Shown: positions 33,730-46,400 of the stretch, piece after piece
How positions within the stretch are numbered: position 1 is the first letter of the stretch
Layout of the letters: every line of letters starts with the position of its first letter
Origin: Nymphaea colorata
Lineage: Eukaryota; Streptophyta; Magnoliopsida; Nymphaeales; Nymphaeaceae
Length of the DNA stretch: 64,000 bases
Direction of reading: 5' to 3'
Assembly (NCBI RefSeq): GCF_008831285.2
Contig: NC_045149.1
Coordinates: 3,277,500-3,341,499, forward strand
The notes under the pieces: generated by a model
Told to the model about the DNA's origin: nothing
Database searches by the model: none
The model's input: the letters and a program-made list of their open reading frames with translations, nothing else
Program-made: the position numbers and the translations under genes

Positions 33730-34340
33730 GCGTACCTAGAATCCATTATAGGAATAAGAAGTTTGAGTAATGGTGAGTTTTATTGTTTTTGTACATGTCC
33801 CAAACTCTTTCTCTTTCTCTCACACTCAAAGTGGGGAAGATACTTGATTCATTTGAAAAAATATCCTATTGGGGTGTGTGTGCATCTTAGGTCTGTAGAT
33901 TGTTCGGAGATTTATTTTGGTATCTAAATACTTGGTAGGATTTTTTTAGTTTAGATCTCACGGATCTGTCAATGGGGCCAAATTTATGAATTAGTAGGGG
34001 ACTTGTATGATGCCATCAAGAGCAATTTGATCACCTAGAATGATGTGCCTTATGTATGTGCCATATGCAAAAAATTTCTATACCCACAAACTATTCGATG
34101 AAATACTCCAACGAAATGTAGTGACATGGACTGCCATGGTTGGGGATTGATATGTTCTATTAAATCAATTTCTAGGATGATGCATTGTTGAAATTTAATT
34201 TCAGGGCATGCCATGATGTCGTGGGTGGTTGAGAATGACAACTTAGAGCACAGAAGCTGTTGGAAGAAATGCACCAAATAAATGTTCTCTCTTGGAAAGC
34301 CATGATCGAATGTTTTGTGGAGAATTAACAAATGACAATG
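33175..34340 (+). pseudogene. PPR protein pseudogene segment, copy B
   Basis: Collinear with copy A (27690-28720). Better-preserved PPR motifs are visible: HKLFDEILQRNVVTWTAMV at 34085-34141 and KLLEEMHQINVLSWKAMI at 34254-34307, the latter followed by ECFVEN and a stop at 34326-34328. The frame between the two motifs is lost and no start or long frame remains. The spacing between the two motifs (about 170 bp) is longer than one 35-residue repeat, so an indel is likely. It contains a CT tract (33692-33725) equivalent to the one in copy A, and a 14-bp-arm hairpin at 33238-33269 that copy A lacks. Confidence 0.75.
33238..33269. repeat. Perfect 14-bp-arm hairpin
   Basis: GGGTCATTCAATCA (33238-33251) and its exact complement TGATTGAATGACCC (33256-33269) flank a four-base loop TGCT. 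Confidence 0.9.
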
Positions 34341-36488
34341 GTGAGGAAATTGCTTGACTCAATGATGTAGTTGATATTTTTGGTTAGACGAGTCTGATAA
34401 TGTGGTACCTTCAAATTGATGAAGTTGATATTTTCCAATTGATTAAAGCTCATCGAACAAGAAACTTGTCTCTTTGATGGCTATGAACAACAGCTGCCTT
34501 TCTAATGGTCTTTATGTGATGCATTGCAGCTCTTTTTTCTCACATTAAAGGAAATTGTTCCAAATGAAGCTAGCTACCCCACTCTTGTTTATGCATATTA
34601 TTATGAACTCACTAGTATTTGTAATTTTTTAAAAATGAAAATTGTTGTCAATGATTCTTCATCCAACCACAAGTGTTTTCCAAAGTAAACTTATTCTAAA
34701 ATCCAATGTAACAACTAAGATGGAGTATAAAAGAAGCATGTTTAAAAAAAAATTGTGAAGCAAGACTATGATAGTAATAAAATTCAATTTAAAAGTAAGA
34801 GTTCATTTAATCACCAAATGGCCCTTATCAAATCTTATGTATGCACTTCCAATTTTATGAAAATCTTTAAACTTTAAAAATTGAATATCATGACCATTAA
34901 CTCCAGTGCGCTGGGGTATGAAAATGAATATAGATCGATCTCTCAAGTTGCATCAATAATAACAATTCTCCTTCTTGTAGCAGCCATGAGTACAATGTTT
35001 GGACGTCATTGGGATCACATGATTGAAAGAGAGCTGGTTGGTTCGACAACAGATCAATGCAAGCTTTTATGATTTGATGCACAAATTCTTAAGTACATGT
35101 ACCATTAATCGGATATTTGAGTGTGTATGGTGATTATCTCTTCAAGCAAGGACACTAAAATATTCAAGAACATCAATTCTAAAAAATCTGATTAATATAT
35201 ATATATATATATATTGCTAAAGATGTTATCAACATTGACCAACTATTTACCATGACTAAAATTTAAGGAAACTGCAACTACACAAATCTAGGTTGTATTT
35301 ACAGTAGGATTGATTTGTATACCAGAAGTCCATTCATATCATAATTACCATATGCATGCTTCACAAGATACTATTGTGCCATAATCAACACTCTCAACTT
35401 GCTTTTTCTCTTTGGTTGGGATCATAGTTGCAGGCTTGTAGCTATAACTTACAATAGTATAGTCCCCATAAAGAAAAACATATAGAAAGTAGCTACATAG
35501 AACATATCTGCAGCTGGACAATTAACCATATACTCTTCCTATCTTCAATTCCCTACTCTAGTTGTATGTATTTTCTAATAAAAAATGTACTCATGTTTGT
35601 TGCCCTTCAAGGACTTTGACAATCTCTTTAGCCTTCAAATGGTTGCTTTCAATCCATTAAACTAATATCCATTCTTTGCAAAAATTACCTCCCTCCTACA
35701 ACAAGCATTTTAAACGTAGGAAAAAAAGATAGAAGATAGAGAGCATGAATGTTAAATCAGATGTGCAACAGAATCAACAAGTAGTTCGCTAGTAGGACAC
35801 TTGTACTTTTCAAAGCATTATAGAACCGACATAAGGTTGGGAACTTGATGAACCCAAATGCAATTCAAGTTGTAGGTGACTCTTTAGAGATGAGATTTAA
35901 GAGATTGGAATATGACTTCAACACCACTTTGAAGTAAAAAAATCTTACCAAATAGAGATTATAGAATTCCCTCCAACCAATCTACAAACCTAAACTACAC
36001 ACAAAAACCCTCAGTGGAAAGCTTTCAAATAAATCAAGTGCCTTCACCAGCATGAAACAAATTTTCAAACCACAAATAAGACACTAAGAAACTCTAATAC
36101 ACAAATGTGCAAAAAAATTTCGCTCGAATTTGAGGACTCATAAAAGGAATAATTATTGTTACAATGCAGAACCTCTAGAAACACATAATACATTCTGCTT
36201 TTTCATCATCTTCATTAGATTTTCCAACCAAAAAAATAATAATTAAGCAATGAAATCAAACAACCAAGCAGGAAACCTGAGAAAAGAAACCAAAAGCCTG
36301 TGCACTAACTCTAGCTAAACTGCAAACGACCCATACTAGAACAAATAAAAAAACACTAAATCTCACCACCACTCAAACTTATTCTTTGTGATGGCATCTT
36401 TGCCAATGCACATGAAAACCATTCCTCATGCACAAATCACGGTTGTTGCACCCACAAAAAATAAATAAATAAAGACAGAGATGTGGGG

Positions 36489-36529
<41 letters not shown>

Positions 36530-36730
36530 GAAGTACTCTGCATAGTTTGGTGGTAGATGGGATCACATTTCAAGGACTTGATATTCTCGCTGCTGCCTCA
36601 TTACTTTTTAGAAAGTTATATTCTAATGCCAATATTACACATGGTTTTTCCACTGACGTGTTGGGTTTGTGTGCCTTGTCTCCCTCAAAGGCCTCTGTTT
36701 TGCAAGGTCTTTTTCTTTCTTCTGAAATTA
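34341..36730. other. Intergenic sequence, nothing recognised
   Basis: AT-rich sequence. Simple repeats only: (AT)n at 35194-35214 and (GA)n at 36492-36526. The frames near 34881-35082 on both strands overlap each other and match nothing known. Confidence 0.35.
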
Positions 36731-36734
36731 CATG

Positions 36735-38640
36735 AGGCAACTTAGTGGATGAAAGGTGCCAGGACTAGACTATCTTCAACATAATGTCATCAGTCCATTC
36801 GATGATTTATTTCTTGTGAACTTTCTTCAAGTGCTTATTGAATTCTATTACAATGCTAAATTTCTTTTGTGTGTCCATCATTCTACCATATCCCTTGTCC
36901 GAATGCTGAATGATGCTATTAATATTTCAACGTTTGGACTAATCTAAAGTGCTTATTAACAATATTAAGGTAGTTGCCCCTATGCTAGTTACAGACTCAC
37001 AATTTGACTTCATTCCAAGCTGATCTCAGTTAGATGGCTTTGTAGTGGCATCAGAAATGATTCCCTCAATGTCAACAAGTCACGATCTTGCATTCAAGCT
37101 AAATCTTGACCTTTATAAACCTTTTGGCTCACTTGTCGTGGTCTTATGTGGGTGAAGTATCGCAACGTATGGGTATTGGGCAAAGATGGAGGCATTGGAT
37201 CGAGTATCTTATGACAAAGGCGGAAGTAATGGTTCATATTGATGCACAATATGGTGCCCTGTTTCCCATCCAACGTGGAGTGTGACAAGGCTGCCCACAA
37301 ACGCCATTACTTTTAATATTAATTTAGAGGGTCTTGCTATTCTCTTTACATGAAAGACCAACACATAGTTTCTTTCCACTCCATCTATTGGGAGATTTAA
37401 ATGCCATTTTGTGTATTATGCAGATGATATTATAGTTTTTGGACAAGCTACTGTTTTACAAATGCCTCAGACAATGTTCATCTTAATGGTCTTCTCTATG
37501 CTTCCGGGCCTCCATATTAATGTCTCTAAATGCTCAATTTCCTTTAAATGTTAATGAGGAGGTTGGAAGGGAAACCAGTCCCATTTTTAATTACCCCATT
37601 GCCAATGTTCCTAGCTCCTTTTTGGGACTTTCACTTAAACTCAGGAGGTTTAAAACCACCGATTGGACACCACATGTGGACAAGGTCAAATCAAAACTAT
37701 GGTCATTGCAAGGAAAATATTTCTCAATACCAGGATGGTTGATGCTTATCATGTACAATTGACAATACCTATGCACTTAATGTCTCTTGTGACAATGTCC
37801 ATTAAAGTTAAAATATCGATTAGCAAGTATTTGAAAAAAAATTCTTTTGGGATGATCCGCCCTCTATTACATCCAAAAGACATTGTATTGCTTGAGATAT
37901 CATTTTGCTTGCCAAGAGAAAGGGAGGTCTAGATGTTCTTGACTTGAAAGCAAAGAGTTTTGTGTTGGTTCTCAATAGATGGCATGAAATTGTCTTTAAG
38001 GAAAGGATGGGAAACAAACTCATTTTACAAAAATAGCTGCTTCCTATGGATCTAATGGCTGCCCGGCAAACCTCCCCCTCATTGAAGAGGTCACATCTTT
38101 TTAATGCATGGTTACAAGTGCTGAATTCTTTTAAAGATTCGTTATTTCATAACTACCCACCTTCTCATCAGCTTTCTTGGCAAAAGGTGGACAAGGCTCC
38201 TACTCCACATCCATGGTCTACCACTCACTTAGACAACCCTTCCTTCCCACTTTCCCATTCAAGCTCTTGTGGGGAAATGGTCTACCACCAAGGATGAAGT
38301 TGCATGTTTGGTTCTCATTTTAAACAAGGTCCAAACGACAACTTAAAATCTAGGAGTTCTTTAATAGGCTGATGTATTTTATACAAGAAGGCCAAAGAGA
38401 GCTCAACTCACTTATTTTGGGAGTGTGCAGAAACGCAAAAGTTTTTCATGCATCATGGAATCATCCTTCTCCTTGGTGTCTGAGCAGTCTTTTGTGTGTG
38501 TCTGCTTCTTTGGTCTACCGGAGATATAGAAATCCAAGAGATGGCATTTCCTTTGGAGGGTTTAGCTATGTTGTTTCTGGTGGCATAGCTGGATGTTGAG
38601 AAATAACTTTTTTTAGAAGGGAAATGTATGATTTTTAAGT
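36735..38640 (+). pseudogene. LINE (non-LTR retrotransposon) reverse transcriptase, 5'-truncated
   Basis: Plus-strand blocks follow the order of plant L1-like ORF2. They include LIEFYYNAKFLLCVHHSTIS (36825-36884), a LVTDSQFDFI-type stretch near 36985-37015, KAEVMVHIDAQYG and RGV*QGCP (37273-37296, with a TGA in the motif), and the catalytic YYADDIIVFG at 37414-37443. Then come SSFLGLSLKLRRF and PHVDKVKSKLWSLQGK (37610-37720), and a C-terminal zinc-finger-like CILYKKAKESSTHLFWEC at about 38370-38425. Frames switch repeatedly and contain stops. The endonuclease domain and ORF1 are absent, as expected for 5' truncation. A poly-A tail and TSD were not identified. Confidence 0.85.
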
Positions 38641-39540
38641 TTTACTTTTCAATCTTTAGATAGACGTCACGTCCAATGTTATCCTTGTATTATTATGAGA
38701 ATACTTTTAGGTTTGATGTTCTCTTTTTTTAGCCTTTTGATAGGCCTTTTTTTTATTCTACGAGGTAATGCTTTCTCACTTTCTCTCCCTAGATCTATAT
38801 TGCTTTTTTGTGGACCCAACATTTTATTGGAACTCTTTTTAATGAAGTTTGGCTTTATTCCTCTTTCTCTCTCTCTCTCTCTCTCTCATATAAAATAAAT
38901 TTAGAAATTTCATGGTGGAATTGGAACTACATATATACATATAGTATTCATCTTCGTACACTTTTTTTTTATTGTTGTGGCTTCAAGCTCCAACATTTCT
39001 TCAAGCATTCTTCTTCCTTTGCATGTGATGCTTTCTCTAGTTCTTCCATGATTTCCTATGCTGCCAAACCATTCATTTTGACCTTGGGGTTCTCTTCAGC
39101 CATCAAATCCAATAAAATTTTTGCTGAGGAACTTGTCTAGGATTTGAATTCCCAAGACCTCACCCACCATAACAAGAGTTCTAACTTCCTGGTTGTCTGT
39201 TGTCCCCATTTTCCTTAACTACCTAGTTGCTCTTAGGTTTTTCTTTCCCATGCCATCAATGCTTTGCTTCTCACCCTCCCTATGTTGAGTCGTTTGTCTA
39301 CAACATCAGAAAGGAAGCTCTGAGTCCTTTCATGTCTCTACTATCCTTCTTTGCATTTCTTCTATTGACCAAAGCCCCTAGAAATCTACTAGTTATCCTC
39401 CATGGCAACCTTCTTTTTCTACCTTTTAAGGATGTGATTGGTGATACATTGCTTATGCAGTTTTTAGTTTCAAGCACCCACAAGAGTATTTCTATTTTGC
39501 TGGTCATTGGATTTCACATCATTTCTTGATAGGCCCATTC
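38641..39540. other. LINE 3' flank, nothing recognised
   Basis: T-rich sequence with a (CT)n run at 38862-38888. No gene was seen; the LINE end could lie anywhere here. Confidence 0.3.
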
Positions 39541-42151
39541 CCAGTAGTAACAACAGTTAGGAGATCAACTTGCATCCATGAGCAGTTGTGCTAGTTTCGA
39601 TTCATCCAGCAGCAGCAACCAACCAAGGGTGAGGTTAATGAGGGCCCTTTGATCAAGCACAACCTAGTGGCAGCTCAATTTTAGGGGCCCAAACCCACAC
39701 CTAGCTTGACCCAACCTGGTCACATCCCCTGCACCAACCCACACCTATCCCATCTATAGAGGCCAGCTGACCTAGGTGTAGTCCAAGCCCGGTCTTGCGT
39801 AACCTGCCATTGACATGCCAAGAAATCTAGATTGAGTTGAGTCAGACCCAGGAGGATGTGCAAACTGGGCTCGATTAATGCCTAGCCAGGCTGCATGCAC
39901 CCAACATCTTGGTCGAGTCCATTTTGATAGCCTTGGGCACTCAGCCTGTGCTCATGTGGCCCAGTGAACAGCTTTGGGTCATGCTGCACCAGTCAGCTAG
40001 CCCAATTGCCACTCAAATAATGGTGCACCCCCCCCCCCCCCCCTCAGCCTAGCCTGCCCCTCATCATGCCTCCCAAGCGAAACCAGCCATGATGGAATAG
40101 ACGACATCCATGCATGACATGGCAACTCCTTGTAGACCTCCACTTCATCATAAGGCACCATCTTAGCATGCCACAGACTCCGCCGGCCATCGTGAACCAT
40201 TCCACACCATGGGATACTGCCCTGCCCAATTAAAGCAGCCTTCTTGGTTGAGTCAGCTAGTTGGGCCAGCTTGTGCGGCCATGCTGGAGCAATGCATGGT
40301 CCAAGTTGCAGCCCTAGCCAATCTAGGCTAGCCCGCCTGCTACTTCACTGTCTAGCTAAGCGCCAACTCAGTTTGCACCTTTTTTGTGCTTTTTGGAGTC
40401 CACCTCATCAATTCACCCAGCCCAGAACGAGCCAATCCCAAGCTAGCTTTTGAAATTTGAATCGCTCAAGCTTTGGGCAGGCTCCAAGATGCCACGTGTA
40501 TGCCACCTTAGCAAAATGTTTTGGAATTGGTTTTACTTGAAAGAGAATCTCTCACTTGCCATTAGCAATTTTTGAATCTAATAGGTGTCCGACATCACTG
40601 CAACTTATGATCCTCGGTAGCATCTTCACTACCACCAGTTGAGTTTTCCCACTAGGAAGAGCCTCTCCTTCGGCAACCTGCACCTTGCTTCAGTGAATTC
40701 TTTGAGGAATACCACATACTTTGGAGGAAGGTTGGAATCCACCAGTAGCCACCAGAATATGGGGGACTAGACTCAGCTGATCTTCATACCTCTCAGCTGC
40801 TGTCAGCCTCTTCCTTTGTGGTGCATGCAGGCCATCACCCCAGTCGTGCTTGCTCACCCGTAAGCATTTGTCTCATGGAAGGAGGTGTCAAGACTGAACT
40901 GACTAGAGAAGACAAGTCTGGCCACTCCCTTAGTTGGCACACCCCTCCATTAGCTGTAGGTGAACAAGTCCATGGCCACATATCATCTCATTCTACCGGC
41001 CCTTGCACCTAGATTGTTTAGCCATGTCCTTGACACTCCGATACCAGTCCCATACTCTTCAGCCATCCAGTTCCTCTCACTCCCATTGGACCCAATTGCC
41101 ACAATCACTAGATAGTCTGCCACTGTCATACCCTCATTGTTGCGTAGCTTCTTCAGTGTGTCATGCCACAAGACTCCCAACCACCAAGGGTAAGGCCTCG
41201 ACATGTAGGACAACCTCATTTTCATGTCCCTATTGAGACTGCCAACCATGCACAGCCTCTGCCAAGCATGGCCCAGCTTCTTTGGCCATGTCAAGCTTGC
41301 AAGGCCGGCCAACTCGCCCAACAAGCCAACTAGGTCTATCCTTGGGCCAAGCTGCTGGCCAGCACCCTACAAGAGTTATGTGCTACTGAGCTAGGCCTGA
41401 ATCAACTAGTGTCAGCCAGGAACCAGCCAAATACCAACTACGACTAGGCACTACCTAACTCCTCTGCCAACACTTGGTTGACTCCAGCTACTTGCTCATG
41501 CTGGCCATAGATAGTGATTGTCCTAACCACTATGTCTCTCAACATATGCTAGACTGCAGCTGGCCAAAGCCTGGCCATGCCATCAGCACCAACTAAACAT
41601 CTAGTCATTTGGCCCTCGCGACTCGTGTAGTCAGGCTAGCTCTATCTCAATGTAGCAACTATACCTTCGATCTCTACTTTTCAATTTGACAGCCTTAGCC
41701 CTGCCACCCTCGGCCAAGCTGCTTGGGCCTAGCCAAAGACGACGGACCATAGCCTAGTAAGCCCAATCCAAGCAAGGCCAGGCAGGACTATGGTTGACTC
41801 AATAGCCAAAAAAGCTAACAGACTCGTGGCCCATCTCGGGGACTCATCCTAGGGGTTTGCCTTTAGGTTTGGTTCACGGTTGCTAATCTTTGAGCCTCTT
41901 GCTCAGCCGCTGTAGCCTTGGACTTGGGGTCCAAGATTCTTTGACTAGCTTTATTTATATCCCCCTCCTCTCTTATGGTTTGAATGTCTGTACACACATT
42001 ACCAAGCATTCCCAATATAGTGAGTGTACCTTGTAGAGAGGGCCAGGTGGGGTACTTTTCTGAGGGCAGGAAGAAGAAGAGGGAAGAGGGGGAAAACCGA
42101 GCTAAGGGGACACACTGGTATGAATGTGAGAAGTATCTATCACAGTGTCGA
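39541..42151. other. GC-richer non-coding block of unknown origin
   Basis: Base composition changes sharply near 39540 to a GC-richer sequence full of AGCC, GGCC, CAGC and CTAGCC words, ending near 41930. It contains 16 consecutive C residues (40028-40043). No frame shows a known domain. From 41940 to 42150 the sequence (CTTTATTTATATCCCCCTCC, then a purine-rich stretch) resembles a promoter plus leader, possibly of an LTR. The block is probably a decayed repeat. Confidence 0.3.
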
Positions 42152-44064
42152 GATCTAGGAGATTGATTTTGTAGGTATGGTCATTTCATGTGTCTTTTTG
42201 AATGATTAATTGAGAGTTTTGTGTAATTGAGTTAAAGAAGGGGCAACTATGCGCCATAATTTTGGAATATATTTAATTAAGGGCGCATTCAAAACCCCCC
42301 ATTTTTACCCACATCCCCATGTGGGCAGTTGGGTGAGCATAGAAGCACTAGGTGCTCGCACCCCACCCTGTTCTAGGGGCATCGAAATGCGAATCAGCAA
42401 AAAATCTTTTTAAATTAGGGTTTGGAGGAAAATTTTCAAGAGAAAAGGATCCGCCTGTCGGTACGAGGCCCAACCGTTCCTGCCACCTTTAGCAGGGGGT
42501 AATTAGACCAAGGACTAAGGATCATTTGGATCAGATACGAGTTATTAATGCAAATCTTATATACTTGTGCATTGAGTTTTTGGATTCAAGAATCAAAGTC
42601 CATCTTCAATAAGTGACTTGCTCTTGAAAATAAATTCCTTGGAAAATGATTTGAAAAGTTATTTGAACATTGGAGGGTTTTCAAATTGATTTGAAAACCT
42701 TTGTTTTGTCATTTGTTTTGAAATCCACGATTTTGAATATTGAAATTGAGTTTTTGTTGTGAACTCAAGATGATTTTTGTTTGAAATTGTGATGATCAAT
42801 TTTTTTTGAAAAATGGCTAAGTTACCTTAGCAAGCAAAATTGATTTTGAATTCTTGTTTGTCAAATCATGTGATTTGATCTAAGATATTAGAAACTTGGG
42901 ATTTGATTAGGTGGAGTTCATTCTTTTGATGAAACATAGGTTTCAGATTGTTAGAAAATGTGTTGTTTCCTAAACATATTTTGGCCAAGATTGTGAATGC
43001 ATTGCTTGTGTTTTCTTTGAAAGTTAAGTGAAGTTTACAAATTCTTGTTACAATATGACTTGGTCACATTTTGCAACTCAAATTTGGATCACTTAATTTC
43101 TTGAGAAAGTGCATGCACTATTGGTTTTAAGTGAGTGTGAATGTGTGAAATAAGAAGGAAAACTATATGAAACATGCATCCTTCACTCTCTCATAATCTC
43201 TCAAAATTTATATATTTGGAACATTCATGCTTCACTCTCTCATAATCTCTCAAAGTCCATTCATTACAATTTCACATCATACAATCTAACATGATGATTG
43301 ATTTTAATTAAAATGTAGGACTTTCTCTAAATGTGTTTATCATATTATTAAGCACATGAATAGAAATGCAGTTCATAAGCTTGAGACTTAACATAAAATT
43401 ATCAAAATGATGAAGAATATACAAACGATGCCAAACTCAATTTTTAAAATAGATGAGAGACGTGGATGACATCCACTTTTATCTCAACATAGCTAAAAAA
43501 AAATTAGATCTTGTGTTGATTTAAATAGCTGAAAATTGCAGACATTGATTTCAAGAGAGAGCTTATTTCTTAGACAAAAATGGCAAGTCTTTGGAAATTA
43601 ACTTGGTTTTGTAATGAATTGATTGTTTAAATCAACAAGAGGAATGCACCTTTCAAAAATATATTTTCCTATGTGCCAAATATGCACGTTGGGTTTCGAT
43701 CATCATGCTGAGAAAACTTTCTTTCCTCAAACCAATTCAAATTTCAGATTTCATACCAATGGAATCGTCAACTTCTTTGGACGATTTTAGGAAAGTTGGT
43801 CTCCTTTTTGGTTGAACGTTGGTAAAACTTGTAAATTTTGAAATTCTTAAATTAACTCTTGCAAAGTATGATCTAATTTCAGCAACTTGCATACACTTTA
43901 CGTATGAGTTGCTGGAATTAAACAAATTTTAAGATGAAAGAAAAGTAATTTCGTAGCTTTGCACTCTGACAATCAATAAAATGATCTTTTCTTAAAAACC
44001 AGTTTGAAAACATGTTTCAACCTGATTTTAAAAGAGAAAAATGACTTTTAACAAGAGATTGCAC

Positions 44065-44065
44065 G

Positions 44066-44132
<67 letters not shown>
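44065..44132. repeat. (AT)n(GT)n compound microsatellite
   Basis: An AT run (44065-44086) passes directly into a GT run (44086-44132) inside the solo LTR. Confidence 0.97.
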
Positions 44133-44133
<1 letters not shown>

Positions 44134-45092
44134 TTACTCCTCAAAATGAAATTTTATCAAGGGACTGCATGACTCATGAATCGTGATGATTCATGAATGG
44201 GTTCTTTCACATAGAAAAATTGAAAACTAGTTTCTAATCTCCTCTACCACCCTTGATCAATTAAATTGAAAGACATGAATTAAAATGACTTTAAATGAGA
44301 AGGAAAACAAGACAATGTTCAAGCCAGTTCATTCATAGTTTTTCCATGCAAGGGATGATCACATTCATAAGAATGTATCTATCCCTAATAGGCATTTTCA
44401 TCATATATGTTGTAGCAAAATCACTCTCTCACCGTAAGATTCTCTCATAGTAGAGAGTTTAAAATGATTTTAAGGTTGTTGTTTTGAAAGGGGTGGCCTT
44501 GGGGCCTTTTTCAAAACTTAATACATGGGTTCATTTAGAAAAACAGACTCATGCAGGCATTATGCATTAACATGTACATTTAATTGTAGTTTTCCCCTAT
44601 CTGAACATCATTCCTAACCATGAAATAAACGAAAATAAACCCTTTCCATGAGTGCTTAAATTAAAAATAAGAGCAAAAAATTGAAATGGATGACAATGGA
44701 TTAGAGTCACTTACCTTATGGCCGGTCTTGATGATTGATCTTTCTCCTTGCTTGTTTTCTAAATCAAGCAATCCTAAGCAAGAATCCAAGCTTGGATTCG
44801 AGCCTAGCAAAGCAAGAAGAAGAAGAATGACTTGCTAGAATTTGCAGTTGGGAAGAGAGAGAGCTTCTCGCTACGAAAATCTTAAGTAAGGGTTTACTTA
44901 AGTACCCTAACTTAGCAAAATCAATGGAGAGAATAGGGACAAATGAAGAAGAGAATGCTAAAAGGGGAGGGGGAGGGGCTTGGACGAATTTTCTTTCTCT
45001 TCCTTGGCTTCTCCCTCCTACCTCCTTGGCTACAGCAACTTGATGAAAACTTTAAAAATTTGTCCCCCCTCCTCTTTGGTTGCCAAGGGAGG

Positions 45093-45106
45093 GTTTATAT
45101 AAAAAA
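45093..45106 (-). promoter_or_regulatory. Putative TATA box of the solo LTR
   Basis: The minus strand reads TTTTTTATATAAAC, about 1.5 kb inside the element from its 5' end. It is followed by pyrimidine-rich sequence. Confidence 0.4.
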
Positions 45107-46250
45107 GAAGAAGGGTTCAACCACATTCTTAACTCACCTTGGAAACTCACTTAAGACTTTCAGAACTTATAAAATGGATTAAATAGGGTTTAATGATCTT
45201 AGTTGACAATACTTAGCTCATTTGCACAAGCTAGGTGGGCTGGGCTTGGCGTGGTCTACCTTAGTTCAGACCTATCTGCCCATCTTTGACCAAAATTTTA
45301 GACGAAAATACCCTTGCACAGGGTCTTTCCTTATTTTGTCCTATTTATTTTTTCTTTGTTTGAAATTGAGCTTGTTAGGTTAAAATCTAGTTGTTAAGCT
45401 CTAAATGTTATTGAATTATGACAATTAAATTAAAATTTGAATAAAATTTGAAAATTCTATCAAATTTGGTTTGAAAAGGGTATTTCTATCCATAACTTGA
45501 CTGAAGATGGATTTCAATTGAATCAAACTTTGATTTAAAATGTTGAATTTTAATTTGGTATTTGATTTATGTATTTGACAAATTCAAATACATATTTGCC
45601 TTTAATAAAATCCTAAATTAGGTTTTGTAATCTCAATTTGATTATAGAATGAAAAAATTGTCCATATTGATCAAATTTAACTAATTGACCAAAGTCAAAG
45701 GTCATTTACGAGTAGTTTGACTTTGTTTTGAGGTAATTCAATGAATTTGAGCAAAGAAAGTTCTTAATTGAGCTAAATTGTACTTTGACTGAGCTTAGTC
45801 AAAGTGGATTCGATCCGATCAAGGTTTATTTTCATCCATTGATTGGGTCAAAAGACAGACCTACCCTTTTGACTAAGCTGAGCTCATGTTGACTGAGCCT
45901 AGCTATAATTGACACCACATTTGGGTGCACCCAGGCCAAACCTACTCCGATTAAGTAGGTTAGGTGAGTTTAATTCTAACACTTATTGCGTCTTTGGAAT
46001 CTGATTTTTCTTTAACTAAGGAAGAGAGAGAATGAATAGTGTCTCTCTTTTCCTATGAACCCTTATTCATTTCCTTTTGAAAACGATTTCTTTTATTTAA
46101 TTGAGGAAAGATATTTTTGAAAAAGGAGGGGTGCATGACCTCATGAGTGGGCTTCTGACCACATGAGTTAGGTGGGGCCCACACGTGGGTGCCACATAGT
46201 CTTCTAAATCGAATTAGATCCAATTCTCGATATAAATCAAAATTAGAATT

Positions 46251-46400
46251 TTGCAATCGGATATGGACTTCAAATGATATTTGCAGTTGGATTTGGATTT
46301 CAAACGACATTTGCAATTGGATTTGAATTTCGAATGACATTTGCAATTGGATTTAGATTTCAAATGATATTTGTAATTGGATTTGGATTTCAAATCCTAA
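46251..46400. repeat. Five-copy 30-bp tandem repeat in LTR U3
   Basis: Units of exactly 30 bp start at 46251, 46281, 46311, 46341 and 46371 (TTGCAATTGGATTTGGATTT plus about ten further bases). They lie upstream of the putative TATA box in LTR orientation. Confidence 0.92.
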
